Shown here in pieces: positions 25,543 through 32,974 of a stretch of DNA of 64,000 nucleotides. Each line of letters starts with the position of its first letter. The stretch's first letter is position 1. Made by a program: the position numbers and the translations under genes. A model generated the notes under the pieces. That model was not told the origin of the DNA and searched no databases. It saw only the letters and a list, made by a program, of their open reading frames with translations. The stretch covers positions 7,688,001 through 7,752,000 of the forward strand of contig NZ_JACIBV010000001.1 in assembly GCF_014195505.1 (NCBI RefSeq), written 5' to 3'. This stretch comes from Nonomuraea dietziae (lineage in GTDB: Bacteria; Actinomycetota; Actinomycetes; Streptosporangiales; Streptosporangiaceae).

Positions 25543-26377
25543 AGCCGTAGCCGAAGCGTCCCTTGATGCAGAGGTTTCCGTGGGTGACCGGGTTGTCGTG
25601 CGGCGACGTGACCTTGACGATCTTGTTGTCCTGCACGTGCAGCGTGAGGTTGCAGCCCACGCCGCAGTAGCTGCAGATCGTCGTCGTGGTGGTCTGCTCC
25701 GACTCGTCCCAGGTGCCCTCGGCCCGCATGTCGAACTCGGTCTTGAACGACAGCGCCCCCGTGGGGCACACCTCGACGCAGTTGCCGCAGTAGACGCAGG
25801 CCGAGTCGGTGAGCGCCACGTCGAACTCCGTGGAGATCGTCGCGTCGAAGCCCCTGCCCGCGACGCTGATCGCGAAGCTGTTCTGCCACTGCTCGCCGCA
25901 GGCGTCCACGCACTTGTAGCAGAGGATGCACTTGCCGTAGTCGCGGACATAGAGGTCGTTGTCCACCTTGGGTGGCTGGGCGACGGTCGCGGCCTCCTCG
26001 CCGAAACGCGCCGGATCCGCGCCGTAGTCGGCCATCCACTCCTTGGCCATCGGCGTCGTCGACAGGTCTGTGGAGGAGGCCAGCAGCTCCAGTACCACCT
26101 TGCGGCTGTGCCTGGCCCTGGCGGTGTCGGTGCCGACGACCATCCCGGCCTCCGCCTTCCTGGAGCAGGCGGGCGCGAGGGTCCTCGACCCCTCGACCTC
26201 GACGACGCAGACCCTGCAGGCGTTCTTCGGGGTGAGCGTGTCGCCGTAGCAGAGGGTGGGGATGTCCTTGCCGGCCGTACGGCACGCGTCGAGGACGGTC
26301 GAGCCCTCGGGCACGCGGACGGCCTCGCCGTCGACCTCCACGTCGATCAGGCGTCGGGGTGGCTGCAGAGGGATCAC
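25535..26377 (-). CDS. Formate dehydrogenase FeS subunit (detached N-terminal half of the alpha chain)
   Basis: 280 aa from GTG 26377 (GTGA overlap). Modules in order: 2Fe-2S ferredoxin domain (NACRVCVVEVEG, LAPACSRKAE), a NuoG-type His-Cys3 region, two 4Fe-4S motifs (CILCYKCVDACGEQW, CVYCGNCVEVCPTGA), and the small Fe4S4 domain that normally opens the molybdopterin oxidoreductase chain (ICSYCGVGCNLTLHV, NLCIKGRFGYGYV, stop). In single-chain FdhA/FdsA proteins these modules are fused to the catalytic domain; here they form a separate gene downstream. It should carry electrons between the Mo site and the NuoEF-like subunit. Confidence 0.9.
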   Translation of the reverse strand: MIPLQPPRRLIDVEVDGEAVRVPEGSTVLDACRTAGKDIPTLCYGDTLTPKNACRVCVVEVEGSRTLAPACSRKAEAGMVVGTDTARARHSRKVVLELLASSTDLSTTPMAKEWMADYGADPARFGEEAATVAQPPKVDNDLYVRDYGKCILCYKCVDACGEQWQNSFAISVAGRGFDATISTEFDVALTDSACVYCGNCVEVCPTGALSFKTEFDMRAEGTWDESEQTTTTTICSYCGVGCNLTLHVQDNKIVKVTSPHDNPVTHGNLCIKGRFGYGYV

Positions 26378-28089
26378 TTGAACGCTCCCAGGCGGTCGAT
26401 GGCCGATTCGACGGCGTTCCACGCGGTCTGCCCCAGACCGCAGATCGAGGCGTCGCGCATGGTCTGGCCGACCTCGCGCAGCAGCACCAGGTCCTCGTCG
26501 CTGCGCCTCCTGCCCAGCCTGTGCAGGGCCTCCTCCTGGCGTACGGTGCCCACCCTGCAGGGCACGCACTGCCCGCACGACTCGTCGCGGAAGAACGCGG
26601 CGATCCTGACGAGGAAGGCGGGCAGGTCCACCTCCTCGTCCAGGACCATGACCACGCCCGAGCCGAGCGTCGCGCCTGCCGCCCTGGTGCCCTCGAAGCT
26701 GAGCGGGACGTCCAGGTCGGTGACGAACGAGCCGGCCGCGCCGCCGAGCAGCACCGCCTTCAGCCTGCCCGCCGGCCGCGCGAGGTCGAGCAGCTCGCGC
26801 AGTGGCGTGCCGAGCGGCAGCTCGTAGACGCCCGGCCTGCCGACGCTGCCGGAGACGCAGAACAGCTTGGTGTCCGAGCCGCCGGTCAGCAGGATCGGCA
26901 GGACGTTGACCAGGGTCTCGACGTTGTTGACGACGGTGGGCTTGCCGAACAGGCCCTTCTCCACGGGGAAGGGCGGCTTGGTGCGCGGCTCGCCTCTGTA
27001 GCCCTCGATCGAGTTGAAGATCGCGGTCTCCTCGCCGCAGATGTAGGCGCCCGCGCCCTTCCTCAGCTCGATGTCGAACGCGAAGCCGTGGCCGAGGATG
27101 TCGGCGCCGAGCATGCCGCGCGCCCTGGCCGTCCTGATCGCTGTCTCGAGCGCCGCCGTGGCCCTCGGGTACTCGCCCCTGATGTAGAGGTAGCCCTTGC
27201 GGCAGCCCGTGGCGTAGGCGGCGATCGTCATGGCCTCGACCAGCGCGTACGGATCCCCCTCCATGATCACGCGGTCCTTGAAGGTGCCGGGCTCGCTCTC
27301 GTCGGCGTTGCACACCAGGTAGTGCGGCTGGTCGGGCTGGCGGGCCGTCGCGTCCCACTTGCGGCCCGTCGGGAAGGCGGCGCCGCCCCTGCCGACCAGA
27401 CCGGCCTCGGTGACCTCGCGGATCACCCCTGCGGGGCCCAGCTCGAAGGCGCGGCGCAAGGCCTGGTAGCCGCCGTTGGCCCGGTAGTCGTCGAGGCTGG
27501 CGGGGTCGACGACGCCGACCCGCCTGAGCAGGACCAGGCCCTGACCGCCTGCCTGCGGGACCGCGTCGGCGACCGGCGGCTCGGGACGCTCGACGGTGTA
27601 GGGGGTGGCGTCGGCGGCCGGGCTTCCGCCGTACACCGTGGCCTTGGGCGGCAGGCCCGCTTCCAGCGCGAGCGCGGCGGGGGCGCGCTCGCACAGCCCC
27701 AGGCACGGGCTCGCCACGCCTTCCCCCGCGTCGCGCACGCCCTTGGCCAGGCAGGCCAGGTCGGTGCAGACGTGCAGCACCCTGGCGGGCCTCGGCTCCA
27801 TGGAGAACAGCGAGTAGAAGCTCGCCACGCCGTACGCCTCGGCGGGAGGGATCGTCAGCCGCCTGCAGATGTAGGCCAGCGCGCCCTCGCTGATCCACCC
27901 GACTCTGTCGTTGACCGCGTGCAGCGCGGGCAGCAACCGGTCGCGGGCCTGCTCGGCCCGCGCGGCCGAGCGCAGGTCGGCCTCGGTGCGGTCGCCGCCC
28001 TCCCACGCGGTCACGGGCGGGCCGAGCAGCGCGTCGACCGCCGCCCTCTCCTCCGCCGTCGGCTCGGCGTCGCCGAAGTGCAGGTCCAC
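26374..28089 (-). CDS. Formate dehydrogenase NAD-reducing subunit, NuoE-NuoF fusion
   Basis: 571 aa from GTG 28089. The N-terminal 170 residues are a NuoE-like thioredoxin-fold 2Fe-2S domain (AYGVASFYSLF, C-x4-C in CTDLAC, C-x3-C in CLGLC). The rest is NuoF-like: FMN/NADH-binding GRGGAAFPTGRKW and NADESEPGTFKDR, GAGAYICGEETA, and the 4Fe-4S motif ESCGQCVPCRVGT. It takes electrons from the FeS subunit and reduces NAD+. Its start overlaps the stop of the catalytic gene by one base and its stop overlaps the FeS gene (GTGA), so all three are tightly coupled. Confidence 0.93.
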   Translation of the reverse strand: MDLHFGDAEPTAEERAAVDALLGPPVTAWEGGDRTEADLRSAARAEQARDRLLPALHAVNDRVGWISEGALAYICRRLTIPPAEAYGVASFYSLFSMEPRPARVLHVCTDLACLAKGVRDAGEGVASPCLGLCERAPAALALEAGLPPKATVYGGSPAADATPYTVERPEPPVADAVPQAGGQGLVLLRRVGVVDPASLDDYRANGGYQALRRAFELGPAGVIREVTEAGLVGRGGAAFPTGRKWDATARQPDQPHYLVCNADESEPGTFKDRVIMEGDPYALVEAMTIAAYATGCRKGYLYIRGEYPRATAALETAIRTARARGMLGADILGHGFAFDIELRKGAGAYICGEETAIFNSIEGYRGEPRTKPPFPVEKGLFGKPTVVNNVETLVNVLPILLTGGSDTKLFCVSGSVGRPGVYELPLGTPLRELLDLARPAGRLKAVLLGGAAGSFVTDLDVPLSFEGTRAAGATLGSGVVMVLDEEVDLPAFLVRIAAFFRDESCGQCVPCRVGTVRQEEALHRLGRRRSDEDLVLLREVGQTMRDASICGLGQTAWNAVESAIDRLGAFK

Positions 28090-29972
28090 TAGCTCACCTT
28101 CTCGATGCGTACGGCTGCCGCCTTGAACTCGGCCGTTCCCGCGATCGGGCAGGTGGCCTCGATGGTCAGGGCGTTGGTGTCGACCTCGTCGGGGAAGTGC
28201 ATGGTCATGAACACCAGGCCCGGCCGCAGCGCGGGGTCGATGTGGACGGGCGCGACCACCGTGCCGCGCCTGGAGCTGATCCTGACCTCCTCGCCCCTGG
28301 CCAGGCCCAGCTGGGCCGCGTCCTCGGGGCACAGCTCGATCGTCTCGCCCCTGCGCAGCGGTGAGGCGAAGCCGGAGGACTGCACGCCGGTGTTGTAGGA
28401 GTCGAGGCGGCGGCCCGTGGTGAGCCTGAACGGGTACTCCTCGTCGAGCAGGTCCACCGGCGGCGAGTGCTCCAGCACCGCGAAGGGAGCTCGCGGCCCC
28501 GGGTCCTCCTTCCAGAGGCGGCCGTGCAGGTACGGCGGCTCGATCGCGTCCTCGGAAGGGCACGGCCACTGGATGCCCTGGTGCTCCTCCAGCCGCCGGT
28601 AGGTCATGCCGGTGTGGGCGGGGGAGAGCCTCCTGAGCTCGTCCCACACCTCCTGCGCGCCGTCGTAGTGCCAGTCGTGCCCCATCCTGCGGGCGATCTC
28701 GCACATGATCCAGATGTCGTCGCGGGCCTCGCCCGGCGGGTCGAGCGCCTTGCGGACCCGCTGGACCCTGCGCTCGCTGTTGGTGAAGGTGCCCTCGCTC
28801 TCGCACCACGCGGCGCTCGCGGGCAGCACGACGTCGGCCATCTGGGCGGTCTTGGTGAGGAAGATGTCCTGGACGACCAGGTGGTCGAGCATGCTCAGGC
28901 GCTTGACGCAGGCCAGCGAGTCGGCCTCGGACTGCACCGGGTTCTCGCCGATGAGGTAGCAGGTGGTGAGCTCGCCCTCGGCCATGGCCTCGAGCATCTG
29001 GGTGAGGTTGAGCCCGTAGCGGGGCTGGATCGGCACCTGCCAGGCGTTCTCGAAGCGCTGCCTGATCTCGGGGTCGAGGATGTCCTGGAAGCCGGGGAGC
29101 CGGTTGGGGATGGCGCCCATGTCGCCGCCGCCCTGCACGTTGTTCTGGCCTCTGAGCGGGGAAAGGCCCGAGCCGTACCTGCCGACATGGCCGGTCAGCA
29201 GCGCCAGGTTGATGAGGGCGCGCACGTTGTCGGTGGCGTTGTGGTGCTCGGTGATGCCCAGTGTCCAGCACAGCTGGGCCCTGTCGGCGCGGGCGTAGGC
29301 GTGCGCCAGCTCGCGGATGGCCTCCTTCGGCACGCCCGTCACCTGCTCGGCCACGCTGAGGGTCCAGGGCTCGACCTGCTCGGCGAACTCCTCGAACCCG
29401 GTGGTGGCCCGCCTGATGAACGTCTCGTTGTGCAGCCGCTCGTGGATGATCTCCCGAGCGATGGCGTGGGCGAGCGGGATGTCGGTGCCGACGTTCAGGC
29501 CGAGCCACCGGTCGGCCCACTGCGCCGTGCCCGTGCGCCTGGGGTCGACCGCGAACATCCGCGCGCCCTTGTGGATGGCCTTCAGCACGTGATGGAAGAA
29601 GATGGGGTGGGCGTTGCGGGCGGCCGAACCCCACATGATGATCACATCGGTGTCCTCGACCTCCTGGTAGGAGGAGGTGCCGCCACCGCTGCCGAAGACC
29701 GCGGAGAGGCCCGCCACGCTCGGCGCGTGGCAGGTGCGGTTGCAGGAGTCCACGTTGTTCGTGCCGACGACGACGCGGGTGAACTTCTGGCCCACGTAGT
29801 TCATCTCGTTGGTCGAGCGGGCGCACGACAGCATCGCGAAGCTGTCGGGGCCGTGCCTGGCGATGTTGCGCAGGAAGCCCCGCGCCGCGGCGTCGAGGGC
29901 CTCGTCCCAGCTCGCCCTGCGCAGCACGCCGTCCTCACGAACCAGTGGATGGGTCAGGCGGTCATAGCTCAT
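28089..29972 (-). CDS. Formate dehydrogenase molybdopterin catalytic subunit (lacks N-terminal FeS modules)
   Basis: 627 aa. Mo/W-bis-pyranopterin oxidoreductase. It opens MSYDRLTHPLVREDG, which is where the catalytic part of FdhA begins after the Fe4S4 domain. Ligand Cys in SCNRTCHAPSVAG (Cys form, not Sec), substrate-site residues in GITEHHNATDNVRALINLAL, cofactor regions RGQNNVQGGGDMGA and YPFRLTTGRRLDSYNTG. It oxidises formate to CO2. ATG 29972 has GGAGGG 4-5 nt upstream and an ATAC/GTAT operator just before it. The missing FeS part is coded two genes downstream. Confidence 0.93.
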   Translation of the reverse strand: MSYDRLTHPLVREDGVLRRASWDEALDAAARGFLRNIARHGPDSFAMLSCARSTNEMNYVGQKFTRVVVGTNNVDSCNRTCHAPSVAGLSAVFGSGGGTSSYQEVEDTDVIIMWGSAARNAHPIFFHHVLKAIHKGARMFAVDPRRTGTAQWADRWLGLNVGTDIPLAHAIAREIIHERLHNETFIRRATTGFEEFAEQVEPWTLSVAEQVTGVPKEAIRELAHAYARADRAQLCWTLGITEHHNATDNVRALINLALLTGHVGRYGSGLSPLRGQNNVQGGGDMGAIPNRLPGFQDILDPEIRQRFENAWQVPIQPRYGLNLTQMLEAMAEGELTTCYLIGENPVQSEADSLACVKRLSMLDHLVVQDIFLTKTAQMADVVLPASAAWCESEGTFTNSERRVQRVRKALDPPGEARDDIWIMCEIARRMGHDWHYDGAQEVWDELRRLSPAHTGMTYRRLEEHQGIQWPCPSEDAIEPPYLHGRLWKEDPGPRAPFAVLEHSPPVDLLDEEYPFRLTTGRRLDSYNTGVQSSGFASPLRRGETIELCPEDAAQLGLARGEEVRISSRRGTVVAPVHIDPALRPGLVFMTMHFPDEVDTNALTIEATCPIAGTAEFKAAAVRIEKVS

Positions 29973-29984
29973 GATCCCTCCATT

Positions 29985-30005
29985 CTGTATACAGCCTACG
30001 GTATG
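29985..30005. promoter_or_regulatory. Putative regulon operator upstream of formate dehydrogenase
   Basis: CTGTATACAG (29985-29994) is a perfect palindrome and is followed by TACGGTATG (29997-30005). The sequence CATTCTGTATACAG nearly matches CATTCGGTATACAG at the panE-like gene. It lies about 13 nt before the fdh start, where a bound repressor would block transcription or initiation. Confidence 0.7.
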
Positions 30006-30015
30006 TCTTTTAGCG

Positions 30016-30987
30016 TCAACTCGCGAGGCTCTCGTTGAGCAGATCGCTGACGGCGTGGATGGCGCGCAGCGTCGGGACCTCGGCGCCGGTCAGGTCGGCC
30101 AGCTCGACGACGGCGGCCAGCAGCACGTCGAGCTCCAGCGGCTTGCCCTTCTCCAGGTCCTGCAGCGTGGAGGTCTTGTGCTCGCCCGCCTTCTCCGCTC
30201 CCCGCAGCCTGCGCTCGATGGACACGCCGGGATCGCAGCCGACCCTCCTGGCCACCTCGACCGTCTCGCGCATCATCGCCACCACGAGCTCCCTCGCCCC
30301 GTCGTGGCGGCAGATCCCCGCCATGGTGGCCCTGGCCAGCGCGCTGATCGGGTTGAAGGCGATGTTGCCCATCAGCTTGATCCAGACGTCCTTGCGCAGG
30401 TCCTGCTCCACGGGGCACTTCAGGCCGCCCCTGGTCATCGCCTCGCTGAAGTCGACGCAGCGGGCGGTCAGCTCGCCTGAGGGCTCGCCGATGGAGAAAC
30501 GGGTGCCTTCGAGGTGGCGGACGAGGCCGGGCTCCTCGATCTCGGTCGCGGCGTAGACGACACAGCCGACGGCGCGTTCCAGCGGGAGCGCGGCGGTGAC
30601 GCTTCCGCCCGGATCGACGCTCTCGATGCGATAACCCTGGTAGGGGCCCTTGAGTCCGTGGAAGTACCACCACGGGATGCCGTTCTGGGCGGCGATGAGC
30701 GTGGTGGACTCGTGCAGCAGCGGCCTGACGAGCGCCCCCGCCGCGGCGTAGGAGTTGGCCTTCAGTCCGAGGAACACGTGGTCCACCGTGCCGACCTCGC
30801 GGGGGTCGTCGGTGGCGTGGGGGTGGGCGGTGAAATCACCCCTCGGGCTCAGCACCCGCACACCGGCCTCGCGTATCGCCCGCAGGTGCTCGCCTCTGGC
30901 GATGAGATGCACCTCGGCGCCGCCCCTGTGGAGGGCGGCGCCCACGTACGCGCCGATGGCGCCGGCGCCGAGAACAGCGACCTTCAT
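30016..30987 (-). CDS. PanE/ApbA-family ketopantoate-reductase-like protein, probable oxalyl-CoA reductase
   Basis: 323 aa. N-terminal Rossmann motif VAVLGAGAIGAYVGAAL, family lysine in DVWIKLMGNIAFNPISAL, and the C-terminal helical domain. By sequence it is a 2-dehydropantoate 2-reductase. By context (frc, a ThDP decarboxylase, formate dehydrogenase, glyoxylate carboligase, shared operator) it is more likely an oxalyl-CoA reductase like PanE2 of Methylobacterium extorquens, which makes glyoxylate with NADPH and was likewise annotated as PanE. ATG 30987 has GGAG 6 nt upstream; the upstream in-frame ATG would swallow the operator. The new function is inference. Confidence 0.85.
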   Translation of the reverse strand: MKVAVLGAGAIGAYVGAALHRGGAEVHLIARGEHLRAIREAGVRVLSPRGDFTAHPHATDDPREVGTVDHVFLGLKANSYAAAGALVRPLLHESTTLIAAQNGIPWWYFHGLKGPYQGYRIESVDPGGSVTAALPLERAVGCVVYAATEIEEPGLVRHLEGTRFSIGEPSGELTARCVDFSEAMTRGGLKCPVEQDLRKDVWIKLMGNIAFNPISALARATMAGICRHDGARELVVAMMRETVEVARRVGCDPGVSIERRLRGAEKAGEHKTSTLQDLEKGKPLELDVLLAAVVELADLTGAEVPTLRAIHAVSDLLNESLAS

Positions 30988-31015
30988 ACCGAGCTCCGTT
31001 CTCGCGTCGACAGTG

Positions 31016-31036
31016 CATTCGGTATACAGTATGGAA
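31016..31036. promoter_or_regulatory. Putative regulon operator upstream of the panE-like gene
   Basis: Composite site with CGGTATACAGTATGG; the core ATACAGTAT (31024-31032) is an ATAC-N-GTAT palindrome. It is almost the same as 32928-32950 and, in reverse complement, 47177-47193. Ends 29 nt upstream of the ATG at 30987. Confidence 0.75.
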
Positions 31037-31191
31037 AAATTCGGGTCAATAGAGGGCAGGATGACCTGCACGGGGACCCGCATGGGAAGGTTCAGGAACC
31101 AGGCCCGAGCACCGATCCGGACACCGGGTGCCGGGCGTGCGGTCAGGGCCGATCGCGGGGAGCGGGACGGTCCGTGGGAGAGGGCCGGTCT

Positions 31192-31395
31192 TGATGGCAG
31201 GCTTCCTGGTGAGGTTCGCCTTCCTCAGGTGACGGTGGACGCAAGTCGCCGGGGTCCCGGGTGCTGGGCTCGGGCGTGGGTGGCAGGCTTCCTCGGATGT
31301 GGTTCGGCCTTCCTGAGGTGATGTTGGACGCAGGTCGCCGGGGTCCATGGATGGTGCTGGGCTCCGGCGTGGGTGGCAGGGTTCGTCGGGTGGAG
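31192..31395. repeat. Imperfect tandem repeat of about 90 bp ahead of moeA
   Basis: Two full units (about 31192-31278 and 31279-31371) and the start of a third share GGCAGGCTTCCT, GTCGCCGGGGTCC and GGTGCTGGGCTC at the same spacing. It fills much of the 441-bp gap between the panE-like start and moeA; an upstream in-frame extension of moeA through it is probably not translated. Confidence 0.75.
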
Positions 31396-31428
31396 TCGCG
31401 TGTGGAGACGGATGGCGGGGTTCGCAGG

Positions 31429-32883
31429 GTGGACAGGGCGTCGGGTGGAGACGTGACGTGGGCGGAGGCGCGCGCCATCGCGTTGCGCGCGTCGCCGTCC
31501 GCGCCGGTGGAGGAGGTGCCGCTGTCGACGGCGCGCGGCTGTCGGCTGGCCAGGCCGCTGACGGCGCTCGTCCCTGTGCCGGGAACGGACGTGTCCGCCA
31601 TGGACGGCTACGCGGTCGCGGGGGAGGGGCCGTGGCGGGTGCTCGGACGGGTGCTCGCCGGTGGGCGGGCGCACGGAGAGGTGCTGAAGCCGGGATGCGC
31701 GGTGGAGATCGCCACGGGCGCGCCGGTGCCCGAGGGGACGACGTCGGTCCTGCCGTACGAGGCCGCCCATCCCCTGGCCCCCGCCCCACCCACCCGCGAC
31801 TCCCCGACCCTTTCGGGTGAGCAGGAGGGGGTCTGGGTCGCAGGGGTCGTGCAGGAGGGACGGCATGTGCGGCGGCGCGGTGAGGACGTCGGGCTGGGCG
31901 AGGTGGTGCTCGGCGCGGGAACGCGGGTGACTCCCGCGGTGCTGGGGCTGGCCGCGGCGCTGGGGCACGACGTGCTGGCCGTCCATCGGCGTCTCGAGGT
32001 GGCGGTGCTGGTGACGGGCGACGAGGTGATCGGCGAGGGACTGCCCGAACCCGGCAGGGTGCGCGACGCCATCGGCCCCTTCCTGCCCGGGCTCATCGCA
32101 TGGGCGGGGGCGCGCGTGGGCCCACGCCTCACGATCCCGGACGGCGCGGCCCCCCTCCGTGCCGCCCTCACGCCCCATCCGCCGGCCGTCCCCGATCGCG
32201 CGACCTCCGTTCCGCCAGGTGACGGCGCCCCTGCCTCCCTCGGAGGCGGTGCTCCAGGTGCGCCCGCCGAGCGCACACAGTCTCACCCCGGCGCGCGGCG
32301 TCCGTCGGCCCCGAAGGCGGACGCCGGCCGCGTCGGGTGGGATGGGGGCGCTGAGATCGTGGTGGTGTGCGGCGCCTCGTCCAAGGGGCCCGCCGATCAC
32401 CTGCGGGCCGTTCTCGACGACCTGGGCGCCGAGGTGCTCGTCGACGGCGTCGCCGTACGGCCAGGCCACCCGCAGCTCCTGGCCAGGCTTCCCTGCGGAC
32501 GTCTGGTGGTGGGTCTGCCGGGCAATCCGTTCGCCGCGCTGGCGGCGGCCCTCACGCTGCTGGTCCCGCTGCTCAAGGGCGAGCGCTACGAGTACGGCGA
32601 GCGCATGACGCTGGCCGTGACCCCCGCCCCGACCTCGCCGACCTCGCCGACCTCGCCGTCCCACCGGAACCAGCAGCCGGTCCACGCGGCCCACCAGGCA
32701 CCGCGAGGCCACCGCCACAGCACCACCCGGCTGGTGCCCGTCCGCAGGTCGGGGAAGGGGGCGGTGCCCGTGGGGCACGACAGGCCCGGCTCGCTCTGGG
32801 GTGCCGCCATGGCCGATGCGCTGGCCGTGCTGCCGCCCGGATGGGATGGCGAGCCGGTGGAGTTGCTCGAGCTGCCGGATTGA
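31429..32883 (+). CDS. moeA: Molybdopterin molybdenumtransferase MoeA
   Basis: About 484 aa. It inserts molybdate into adenylylated molybdopterin to form the cofactor needed by the neighbouring formate dehydrogenase. Marks: DVSAMDGYAVAGEG, EIATGAPVPEGT, VTGDEVIGEG, GRVRDAIGPFLPGLIAWAGA, and VVGLPGNPFAALAA. Two Pro/Ala/Ser-rich inserts (around SVPPGDGAPASLGGG and PTSPTSPTSPSH) interrupt the usual fold. The start is uncertain: GTG 31429 or 31453 gives a normal N-terminus (TWAEARAIAL); earlier starts run through the 90-bp repeat. Confidence 0.88.
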   Translation: MDRASGGDVTWAEARAIALRASPSAPVEEVPLSTARGCRLARPLTALVPVPGTDVSAMDGYAVAGEGPWRVLGRVLAGGRAHGEVLKPGCAVEIATGAPVPEGTTSVLPYEAAHPLAPAPPTRDSPTLSGEQEGVWVAGVVQEGRHVRRRGEDVGLGEVVLGAGTRVTPAVLGLAAALGHDVLAVHRRLEVAVLVTGDEVIGEGLPEPGRVRDAIGPFLPGLIAWAGARVGPRLTIPDGAAPLRAALTPHPPAVPDRATSVPPGDGAPASLGGGAPGAPAERTQSHPGARRPSAPKADAGRVGWDGGAEIVVVCGASSKGPADHLRAVLDDLGAEVLVDGVAVRPGHPQLLARLPCGRLVVGLPGNPFAALAAALTLLVPLLKGERYEYGERMTLAVTPAPTSPTSPTSPSHRNQQPVHAAHQAPRGHRHSTTRLVPVRRSGKGAVPVGHDRPGSLWGAAMADALAVLPPGWDGEPVELLELPD

Positions 32884-32927
32884 GAAGGGGCTAGACAGGC
32901 CAGTGATGGCCGGGTAAGCATGAGGCT

Positions 32928-32950
32928 CATACGGTATGCAGTATGGAGAA
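32928..32950. promoter_or_regulatory. Putative regulon operator upstream of the oxc-like gene
   Basis: CATACGGTATG (32928-32938) is a perfect 11-bp palindrome and continues into GCAGTATGGAG. Over 23 positions it matches the panE-like site with only three differences. Ends about 25 nt before the ATG at 32975. Confidence 0.78.
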
Positions 32951-32974
32951 GACAGCATTCTGGAAAGGTGAACG

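Noticed and set aside
31261..31428. N-terminal extension of moeA
   Set aside because: The extension is translated from the 90-bp repeat, does not resemble MoeA, and internal GTG starts give a normal N-terminus.
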